A stretch of 64,000 bases of DNA from the IMG/VR virus record IMGVR_UViG_3300018018_000002, positions 1 through 64,000 of that record. The stretch is one strand, 5' to 3'. The notes under the pieces are model-generated. The model made no database searches. It was given only the letters and a program-made list of their open reading frames with translations, and was not told the DNA's origin. The DNA is from a virus. Below are positions 58,361 through 64,000 of the stretch, piece after piece (within the stretch, counting starts at the first letter, position 1; every line of letters begins with the position of its first letter). Made by a program: the position numbers and the translations under genes.

Positions 58361-59259
58361 TCGGACCCTGGCTTTTGCTCGATTGTCATTACTTGGCGTG
58401 GCGCTCCTATCACACCACCGGCGTCTTGTCCTACGGGGACATTCAGACCGGGGTCCTCTTCGGCTTCTTCAAGCAGTTGATTACTCTCAAGCTGCAATTC
58501 ACGACCGACAAGGTGGCCTTCTGCTTTGAGGCAGGGGAGAGCAAGCGTAAGCTTCTGTTCCCAGGGTATAAGCATCACCGACACTCTAAGCCCATGACGG
58601 AAGAGGAGGCTATGCTCATCGGGGCGTTTCATCACCAAATCAGGTTGCTGCGGGAGGAGTATCTGCCCAGGATCGGGTTTGTCAACGTCTTCGCCGAGCG
58701 CGGTTATGAGTCAGATGATATCATTGCCTCGATCACTAAAACGCTGCCATGTGAGGAGGAGGCGGTCATCATCAGCAGTGATCGGGACTTTTTCCAACTC
58801 CTGCGCGGTAACGTGAGCATGTACGATCCCAAGCAGCGCAAAATGAATACGCTCCAATCTTTTCGGCAGGAGACAGGGCTGGTCCCACCACAATGGGCCA
58901 AGGTGCTAGCGATTGCCGGGTGCAAGACGGACGAGGTGCCCGGAATCCCTCGAATTGGGAAGAAAACCGCAATCAAGTACCTAACCGACCGGTTAAAGCC
59001 CAATTCCAGCGCGTTTTCGCTCATCAAGCAGGGTTGGGACGGGGTAGTGCTACGCAACAAGCCCCTAGTCCTACTTCCCTTTGCTAAGACGCCGAAATAC
59101 GTCCTAGCGCCAGATCACATCTCTGAGCAGGGTTGGGGTGAGGTCTGTGCTGAGTTGGGGCTTAGAACCCTGCGAAATAGCATTCCGCTTCTCTCTCGTC
59201 TCCGAAGCCCTCATGAACCCATTCCCAAATATCGTCCTCAGCTCGTACCTAGGGCCTGA
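58357..59259 (+). CDS. 5'-3' exonuclease (FEN/PolA-N type)
   Basis: 300 residues from ATG 58357. N-terminal LLLDCHYLAWRSYH, ISSDRDFFQLLRGNVSMYDP (~140, the PIN/FEN acidic core), and a helix-hairpin-helix VPGIPRIGKKTAIKYL (~193). Removes RNA primers and flaps. The family A polymerase gene lacks this domain, so it is supplied separately. Confidence 0.85.
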   Translation: MIGPWLLLDCHYLAWRSYHTTGVLSYGDIQTGVLFGFFKQLITLKLQFTTDKVAFCFEAGESKRKLLFPGYKHHRHSKPMTEEEAMLIGAFHHQIRLLREEYLPRIGFVNVFAERGYESDDIIASITKTLPCEEEAVIISSDRDFFQLLRGNVSMYDPKQRKMNTLQSFRQETGLVPPQWAKVLAIAGCKTDEVPGIPRIGKKTAIKYLTDRLKPNSSAFSLIKQGWDGVVLRNKPLVLLPFAKTPKYVLAPDHISEQGWGEVCAELGLRTLRNSIPLLSRLRSPHEPIPKYRPQLVPRA

Positions 59260-60250
59260 TTCGGAACGTCGGGTCAAGCGATTGAAGTGGCATCTGAAGG
59301 CACGCGCCCAACTACATGAACTCTACCCCGATCTTCGGGTGCTGTCGATCTGCTCCGATTACAGTCCGGAGGAAGAGCAGGCGATGAAGGGATGGGATTG
59401 CATATTTCTGCCCGAGAGAACCTTGCGGTGGAAGAAGCAGAACCTGGTCTTGAAAGAGCTCTATGCGCGGCGCAGGAATGAAGCAGTCCTGCTGCTTGAC
59501 GATGATATTGTCCCAGTTGATCGAGAAGGTGGGATGGAAGACTCAACCAAGTATCTCTATGAGCTGCTGGTCAATCCAGGGATCAGCCCAGCCCCTTGCC
59601 TTTACTTCATCTGCTATGAAGTGGTCGGGGGATACTATTTCCAAAAGCTGCAAGGGAAGGGTGACTACGTGGCTGCCCCGATGGGCGTTACCGGATGGGG
59701 CACCTGGGTGCGGAGTGACCTCGGCGTACTCTTTGAGGAGAAGGATGTGGTTAATCCTGAGGTTGGACCGGCTTTAGATGATACTCCTGTCCTGCGCGCC
59801 AAGTGCATGGAGATGGGCAAGCGAGTCCTACGCTGCAATCGGGTCCTGCTGTCCACGTACCAACACAAGGATGAGCAGTCCGCCTGGTTTAAGGATCGGG
59901 AGCATCGCAAGCTGATTATCCAGCGCACGCGCGAACATCTGCTGCGCCGCTTCCCATTGCTCTTCTATCGGGATGGGGAGGGGGAGATTAGCTCTGTCAC
60001 CAAACGGTCTCTGCTTGGTCATCCAGGAGGGGAAGGACAGGTTGGGCAGATTGACACTGCGTTGATCGTGAATAGTCCAATCAGTTTTGATCAAATTGAG
60101 GCCCTGACTGGACTGAGTCGGGAGGCGATTAGCTATCACATTTGGCACATCAAAAACCATCACCCTAACTGGGTCCTCGAGCAGGTGGACAATACCTACC
60201 AGCTGGTTCCCCAAAAGCAGGTGCATGGACGGGCCAAGCTCTTTGCATGA
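59213..60250 (+). CDS. GT-A-like glycosyltransferase with C-terminal winged helix
   Basis: 345 residues from ATG 59213 (overlaps the exonuclease by 47 bases). The core AVLLLDDDIVPVD (~95) resembles the GT-A DxD metal site, and YVAAPMGVTGWGTW (~157-170) a substrate loop. The last ~60 residues (SFDQIEALTGLSREAISYHIWHI) look like a winged-helix DNA-binding domain. The combination suggests a transferase targeted to DNA. Sugar and acceptor unknown. Confidence 0.55.
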   Translation: MNPFPNIVLSSYLGPDSERRVKRLKWHLKARAQLHELYPDLRVLSICSDYSPEEEQAMKGWDCIFLPERTLRWKKQNLVLKELYARRRNEAVLLLDDDIVPVDREGGMEDSTKYLYELLVNPGISPAPCLYFICYEVVGGYYFQKLQGKGDYVAAPMGVTGWGTWVRSDLGVLFEEKDVVNPEVGPALDDTPVLRAKCMEMGKRVLRCNRVLLSTYQHKDEQSAWFKDREHRKLIIQRTREHLLRRFPLLFYRDGEGEISSVTKRSLLGHPGGEGQVGQIDTALIVNSPISFDQIEALTGLSREAISYHIWHIKNHHPNWVLEQVDNTYQLVPQKQVHGRAKLFA

Positions 60251-60807
60251 AACATCCAAGTCACAAAGGATCAGGATTCGAACGATACATCTGCAAGCTG
60301 CTTTCCCAATGGTGGACTAAGGGCGAGCGGGATGATGTATTTTGGCGGGCCAGCACCAGTGGGGGTCGGGCTACGATCCGAGGCAGAAAAGGGAAGAAGA
60401 CCTTCGGCGGGTATGGTGACGTAACGGCCATGGATCCGGCTGGAACCCCGCTTCTCGAGGTCTTCACCATTGAAGCGAAGCGTGGTTACTTTCATGCCCA
60501 CATCGCCGAGCTATTTGATCACAAGCCACGTCGCAAGCCGGGGCCTTTTGCCTGTTTTGTACAACAGGCAATCAATGCGCACAAAGCCGCCGGATCCAAG
60601 GGTTGGATGCTCATTCACCAACGGGACAAGTGCGAGGCGATGGTCTATTTCCCATACTCACTTTGGAAGGAGCTTGGTGGGGTGCCGACGTGTCCGCTCC
60701 TTCACCTGCGCTGCATGTTAGCAAATGAAATTGTTTCATTCGTTGGAATGCGCTTCGGGGATTTCTGCATGACGGTGACCCCTTCCCAGGTGAAAGAGTT
60801 GGTGTAA
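60247..60807 (+). CDS. PD-(D/E)XK nuclease / resolvase-like
   Basis: 186 residues (ATGA coupled). GSGFERYICKLLSQWW (~8-23), GGYGDVTAMDPAG (~57) with catalytic D and FTIEAKRG (~75, E-x-K) are the PD-(D/E)XK core. Typical of phage junction or RecB-like nucleases. Likely cleaves recombination intermediates. Confidence 0.75.
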   Translation: MKHPSHKGSGFERYICKLLSQWWTKGERDDVFWRASTSGGRATIRGRKGKKTFGGYGDVTAMDPAGTPLLEVFTIEAKRGYFHAHIAELFDHKPRRKPGPFACFVQQAINAHKAAGSKGWMLIHQRDKCEAMVYFPYSLWKELGGVPTCPLLHLRCMLANEIVSFVGMRFGDFCMTVTPSQVKELV

Positions 60808-60915
60808 ATCACGCTCTTGCAGTAGCTTCTGTGGATTGAAATAACTTGCTTTTGAGCGGGTGCTCTGTTAGCTTTCTAACATAGCAGTTCAACATCCACA
60901 ACCATAAGGAGCACT
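60808..60915 (+). promoter_or_regulatory. Intergenic region with TGTTAG-N4-CTAACA palindrome
   Basis: A perfect 6+4+6 palindrome TGTTAGCTTTCTAACA at 60866-60881, 34 bases upstream of ATG 60916, related to the site at 36865. A CTCTTGCAG copy lies at 60814-60822. Ribosome-binding site AAGGAGCACT before ATG. Likely operator of the last operon. Confidence 0.6.
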
Positions 60916-61161
60916 ATGAGAGAGATCAAATTCGTCCGTTCTTACGTCAAGGACGGCATTGAGGTTCAGGTCGCTGAGATCGACCCGGCCAATTCCGCCG
61001 AGCAGTATTGGTTGGTCCGATTCAACAGCAACCACTCGCCGGTCAGGACGAGCACTAGCCCGTTGACTAGCTGGTCGAGTGTTAAAAGGATCTTTGCCAA
61101 GCAGCAGGTGGCAGGCAAGGAACCGACGGTTGAAGAACACCATTGCGCGATGTTCCTTTAA
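60916..61161 (+). CDS. Small hypothetical protein
   Basis: 81 residues with a good AAGGAG. Beta-rich start (IKFVRSYVKDGIEVQVAEI), no family recognised. First gene after the palindromic site, hence probably regulated by it. Confidence 0.6.
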   Translation: MREIKFVRSYVKDGIEVQVAEIDPANSAEQYWLVRFNSNHSPVRTSTSPLTSWSSVKRIFAKQQVAGKEPTVEEHHCAMFL

Positions 61162-61165
61162 TCCC

Positions 61166-61891
61166 ATGACCGCACCCATCCACACATCCATCTTGGAGAA
61201 GCTGCGCAAACTTCTCTCCAAGGCCAAGGGCACGAACAACGAGAACGAGGCGAAGGCATTCTTTGCCAAAGCCTCTGAGCTGATGACCAAGCATGGTATC
61301 GAGCAGCATGAGATTGATCAGCACGCCGGGGAGAAGGAGAAGGTCCCCGAGTTCGAACAAATCAACTTGGGCGTCAGGGCGACCAAAACTGAGCGTCCTC
61401 CCCACCCACAGGTCCGCCGGGTAATTCGACACTGCTTCAACGTGTTCATTATTCGGGTCAGGGGTTGGGACAATCTTCGGGGCATGGTTTATACCTACTA
61501 CATGATCGGGACCAAGCAGGACTGCACCTTTGCGGCCTATGCCTTTGAGGTGCTGAGTGAAACGTTCCGTCGATGCTGGAATGAGTTCAGTCGGGTCAAC
61601 TTCGGCGGGGAGCGTGCGCCAGCGACGGTTTGGAATGGATACCTCGAGGGCTTGGTCTCAGGCTTCAACGCTGCGTGGGACGAGGCGCAGGCCAGGGTCG
61701 TGAAGGAAGCGAAGGCGCAGAGCTACGCGCTCATGATCATTGACAAGAGCCAGGCGTTGGAGAAGTTCGTCGATTCCCGAAAGGATATCAAGTCCAGCAC
61801 GCGGCATTGCCAAGGCATGTCCGCTGAGGCATTTCAACAGGGCTACTTCAAGGGCCGGATGATCAAGGTCAATCTGCCCTTGCACAGCTGA
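61166..61891 (+). CDS. DUF2786-containing protein
   Basis: 241 residues from ATG 61166. ILEKLRKLLSKAKGTNNENEAKAFFAKAS (~8-36) and the following SELMTKHGIEQHEID element match DUF2786. The C-terminal half holds an alpha/beta domain (TYYMIGTKQDCTFAAYAFEV). Common in phages; role unknown. Confidence 0.7.
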   Translation: MTAPIHTSILEKLRKLLSKAKGTNNENEAKAFFAKASELMTKHGIEQHEIDQHAGEKEKVPEFEQINLGVRATKTERPPHPQVRRVIRHCFNVFIIRVRGWDNLRGMVYTYYMIGTKQDCTFAAYAFEVLSETFRRCWNEFSRVNFGGERAPATVWNGYLEGLVSGFNAAWDEAQARVVKEAKAQSYALMIIDKSQALEKFVDSRKDIKSSTRHCQGMSAEAFQQGYFKGRMIKVNLPLHS

Positions 61892-61906
61892 TAATAGAAA
61901 GGATAC

Positions 61907-62350
61907 ATGAAACATAAACAGGATCCAGTGGTTTCGGATACAGCCGAGGTGAAGCGGATGAAAAATGTTACTCCGCGCAAGCCGCACCTAAAAAAGAAGG
62001 TACTTGCCCTGCCCGCCCCAAATGGATTTTGGGATGAGGAGGGCGACATGGCGAGCAGCATCACTGCCGGTTATGATGACTCCGTCCGAGCGGCAATTGA
62101 GCATCACGTCAAGGTCTTCAAACCTAGTCCTCCCTCGCCGGAAGGCTTCTTCACTTTGAGCTGCGGGGACCATCGACTTTTCATTATGGATGCTCTTGAT
62201 GGTTCACGTTGGGATGACTTACTGTGCTATGACATGAAGCTGACCTGTTCGGTGCATCTCCGGCGCCAAAATTTGATGCCGAAGGAACGAGTCGATGCAG
62301 CGATCGAATTTCTCAAGTCCATTAACTCCACTTTCAAAGATAGCCTATGA
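61907..62350 (+). CDS. Hypothetical protein
   Basis: 147 residues with GAAAGGATAC before ATG 61907. Basic N-terminus (~20-35) then an alpha/beta domain. No family is recognised. Coupled to the next gene by ATGA. Confidence 0.55.
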   Translation: MKHKQDPVVSDTAEVKRMKNVTPRKPHLKKKVLALPAPNGFWDEEGDMASSITAGYDDSVRAAIEHHVKVFKPSPPSPEGFFTLSCGDHRLFIMDALDGSRWDDLLCYDMKLTCSVHLRRQNLMPKERVDAAIEFLKSINSTFKDSL

Positions 62351-62646
62351 AGACAATCGCTCGACACAAACTTCCGGCCCATTTGTGGGATGCCTATGAT
62401 GTCCTTCAGACAATGCTGGATGATCATTATCGGGTACGAATGCAACAGGGGCGAGAGAATCTTGATCCTCGGACAGACGTGATCACTGGGATTATGTTTG
62501 CTTCACTGTCAATGATGAAGCAGCTTGGTCTCAACCTTGAGGAGGTACTGCTTGTGGCAAACGCAGTATCTATTGACCGAGGATGGAAACAGGATTGGGA
62601 CACAGTGGTAGGAAAACGTCCGCCAGGGGACCTAGGAGATAATTAA
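62347..62646 (+). CDS. Hypothetical protein
   Basis: 99 residues (ATGA coupled), helical (VLQTMLDDHYRVRMQQG). A hydrophobic segment near ~47-72 (IMFASLSMMKQLGLNLEEVLLVANAV) is amphipathic rather than a clear membrane helix. Function unknown. Confidence 0.55.
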   Translation: MKTIARHKLPAHLWDAYDVLQTMLDDHYRVRMQQGRENLDPRTDVITGIMFASLSMMKQLGLNLEEVLLVANAVSIDRGWKQDWDTVVGKRPPGDLGDN

Positions 62647-62647
62647 C

Positions 62648-62908
62648 GTGATTCACCTTCCCCATTTTGATCTTCGGTGTAGAGTGCTGCTGGCGCTTGC
62701 GGTTGCGAACTGCTACCAGCTGTGGATGCTCCTGGTGTACCTCAAGCCTTGGTGCCTCTACACCGAACGTCTTTCCGGTCGGATCACCTGCGTGGCCGTA
62801 GTCTCGGGCACCATTCATCCTCCGGCTCTCGTGTTCCACAAGATCTTCTTTGGTCAACCAGTCCAATATCTTTATGAACAGTTCAAAGAAACTTCCGTTC
62901 GTCGTTGA
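62648..62908 (+). CDS. Possible small membrane protein
   Basis: 86 residues from GTG 62648. Hydrophobic N-terminal half (VLLALAVANCYQLWMLLVYL, ~13-32), suggesting a membrane helix. Start codon and reading frame are less certain; an antisense ORF covers the region. Confidence 0.4.
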   Translation: MIHLPHFDLRCRVLLALAVANCYQLWMLLVYLKPWCLYTERLSGRITCVAVVSGTIHPPALVFHKIFFGQPVQYLYEQFKETSVRR

Positions 62909-63230
62909 AATAGCCCGCCCGGTTGTGCGCGGCAACTGCCAAGTTGCGCAGGAGGCGCAGGAGCGATGGGATTGCGAGCAGAAACTGCAAGCAATGGCCG
63001 AGAAGACTTGGCGAGACAAGAGCTTTTGGGATTCACTCCACTTACCCATGCCGAAAGGACCATGCCCAAACATGGCCGAACTTGAAAGGAAACTGAAATA
63101 TGAAGAAGATCACCCTGCTGTTGATGCTGTTCGCTCTCACCTCGGCCTACTGCGTCGAATCAAAGCGCGTGGATCCGCTGCTGTACGCCGACCCTATCCC
63201 AACCAGCATCACTTACCCAATGCTGAATGA
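62874..63230 (+). CDS. Hypothetical protein
   Basis: 118 residues from ATG 62874, overlapping both neighbours (the 63100 gene by 131 bases). Charged helix-rich (ERWDCEQKLQAMAEKTW). The large overlap makes the C-terminal part uncertain. Confidence 0.4.
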   Translation: MNSSKKLPFVVEIARPVVRGNCQVAQEAQERWDCEQKLQAMAEKTWRDKSFWDSLHLPMPKGPCPNMAELERKLKYEEDHPAVDAVRSHLGLLRRIKARGSAAVRRPYPNQHHLPNAE

Positions 63231-63447
63231 GATGGGGGTAAAACCGGAGCAGCGGCACCTCTTCAAGGTGTGTCGCCGCGTACCTCTGGAAATGGGAGGG
63301 ACGAATGCTCGGGACAATCTCATTGTCTTGTCGGTGCGAGATGCATTTACCAAATCCCTGACTGACCATGTGATCATGGGACGCGTCCAAAAGAACATGA
63401 TGACTTTTGCTGAAGCGGTCAAGGTCCTAAAGGAATGGAAACCATGA
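63100..63447 (+). CDS. Secreted HNH-like small protein
   Basis: 115 residues with GAAAGGAAACTG before ATG 63100. N-terminal signal-peptide-like stretch (KKITLLLMLFALTSAYC, ~2-18). Mature part has RRVPLEMGGTNARDNLIVLS (~59-78), reminiscent of HNH-nuclease-type DHLIPLELGG, with His of the usual triad not fully conserved. Possibly a secreted or degenerate nuclease. Confidence 0.55.
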   Translation: MKKITLLLMLFALTSAYCVESKRVDPLLYADPIPTSITYPMLNEMGVKPEQRHLFKVCRRVPLEMGGTNARDNLIVLSVRDAFTKSLTDHVIMGRVQKNMMTFAEAVKVLKEWKP

Positions 63448-63812
63448 CCCGCTTGCATTACATCATCGATAAGGATCATCGCTTCCACGTTGTCGACTTG
63501 TTCGCCTGGGCTGAGTGGATGGAGCGGGAGGATCATGCTGCCTTGGTCCGGGTAGCGGAGACCACCTGTGGCCCTTACTGGATCTCGACGATCTTCCTCG
63601 GGTTGGACCACAGCTTCGGCGAGGGTCCGCCCGTCCTTTGGGAGACGATGGTCTTTGATCAGAGCAAGCCACAAGAGCATGTCCTACCTCTCGATGGGGA
63701 GATGAATCGGTGCGCTGGGGGATGGGAACAAGCTGAGGCCATGCACGCTGAAATGGTCGCACGGGTTGAAGCAGTCCTTGCCCTCGAGCAGCCAAGTACC
63801 AATCATTCCTAA
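63444..63812 (+). CDS. Hypothetical protein
   Basis: 122 residues (ATG 63444, ATGA coupled). LFAWAEWMEREDHAALVRVAET (~19-40) is helical, followed by an alpha/beta segment. It resembles small phage proteins of unknown function that act on ligands, but no motif is diagnostic. Confidence 0.55.
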   Translation: MTRLHYIIDKDHRFHVVDLFAWAEWMEREDHAALVRVAETTCGPYWISTIFLGLDHSFGEGPPVLWETMVFDQSKPQEHVLPLDGEMNRCAGGWEQAEAMHAEMVARVEAVLALEQPSTNHS

Positions 63813-63821
63813 CCCTTTCCC

Positions 63822-64000
63822 ATGAGCAAGAAACGCAAACTCACCCCACAGGAAAAGCAGTTCGTGAAGGAGGCAGAAGATGCCCACTTCACTGTTCAAT
63901 ACGATGACAAGACTGGGGCCCCGTACGCGACCGGGGCCGATCACAACTCCTCTTGCTTCTCGATGTACGTGGTCGAGGTGCAGGAAGGTTCCGAAGAAGA
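63822..64000 (+). CDS. Hypothetical protein, 3'-truncated
   Basis: The frame opens at ATG 63822 and is still open at the window end. The first ~59 residues (MSKKRKLTPQEKQFVKEAED, then beta) look like a small soluble phage protein. No family is recognised. Confidence 0.55.
   Translation, partial: MSKKRKLTPQEKQFVKEAEDAHFTVQYDDKTGAPYATGADHNSSCFSMYVVEVQEGSEE

Noticed and set aside
60271-60285. GATTCGAAC sequence resembling a tRNA T-loop
   Set aside because: No cloverleaf, acceptor stem or anticodon arm could be built around it, and it lies in a coding region. No tRNA genes were recognised elsewhere either.
1-64000. CRISPR array or integrase/attachment site
   Set aside because: No regularly spaced repeats and no tyrosine or serine recombinase motif were seen.

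Overview
The window looks like a 64 kb piece of a large, probably virulent tailed-phage genome of siphovirus type. It is not a bacterial chromosome or a prophage in host DNA. Genes are packed head to tail with many ATGA start/stop overlaps. There is a full head-tail module with a tape measure protein and a frameshifted tail chaperone, a self-sufficient replisome, and no ribosomal, metabolic or integrase genes. The window enters and leaves the genome inside genes. No terminase and no obvious endolysin were found, so those functions should lie outside. The host cannot be named from the sequence.

Layout. 1-1521: small genes of unknown function. 1742-18939: head and connector genes (portal, Mu F-like minor head protein, DUF2213 protease/scaffold-like protein, decoration-like protein, major capsid protein, connectors, tail terminator). 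A cassette of glycosyltransferases, a sugar-nucleotide epimerase and a methyltransferase is embedded at 6485-10800. 18969-31119: tail tube, G/GT chaperones with a -1 slippery site, tape measure, distal tail and hub proteins, an NlpC/P60-like gene, tip protein and fibre-like genes. 31137-33623: small membrane or alanine-rich proteins and a degenerate response-regulator receiver domain. 33730-36785 is the only minus-strand operon: a Rad50/SbcC-like ATPase split into separate genes around an SbcD-like nuclease, plus a GNAT-like protein.

36919-44648: early/replication genes including a sigma-region-2-like protein, an SNF2-family helicase, a TOPRIM primase, a helicase-loader-like protein and a DnaB-family helicase. 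44704-45472: a small gene and an HTH protein. 45545-50521: a 7-deazaguanine cassette of QueD, QueE, FolE, a second QueD-like T-fold protein with an unknown C-terminal domain, a GT-B glycosyltransferase, a DpdA-like transglycosylase, and a small ORF that resembles the missing DpdA N-terminus. No QueC was found. 50499-60807: sliding clamp, UDG fused to a 3'-5' exonuclease, a separate family A polymerase, clamp loader, ssDNA-binding protein, RecA-like recombinase, 5'-3' exonuclease, a GT-A/winged-helix protein and a PD-(D/E)XK nuclease. 60916-64000: small accessory genes.

How it works together. The phage carries polymerase, clamp, loader, helicase, primase, SSB and recombinase. The deazaguanine genes probably rewrite guanines in its DNA for protection against restriction, possibly with a sugar added. 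Regulation is suggested by strong terminators, by a TGTTAG-N4-CYAACA palindrome with two degenerate relatives upstream of early operons, and by an 11-base CA-rich leader element (CACAACCACAC) directly before four genes. The most unusual element is the deazaguanine/glycosyltransferase cassette.
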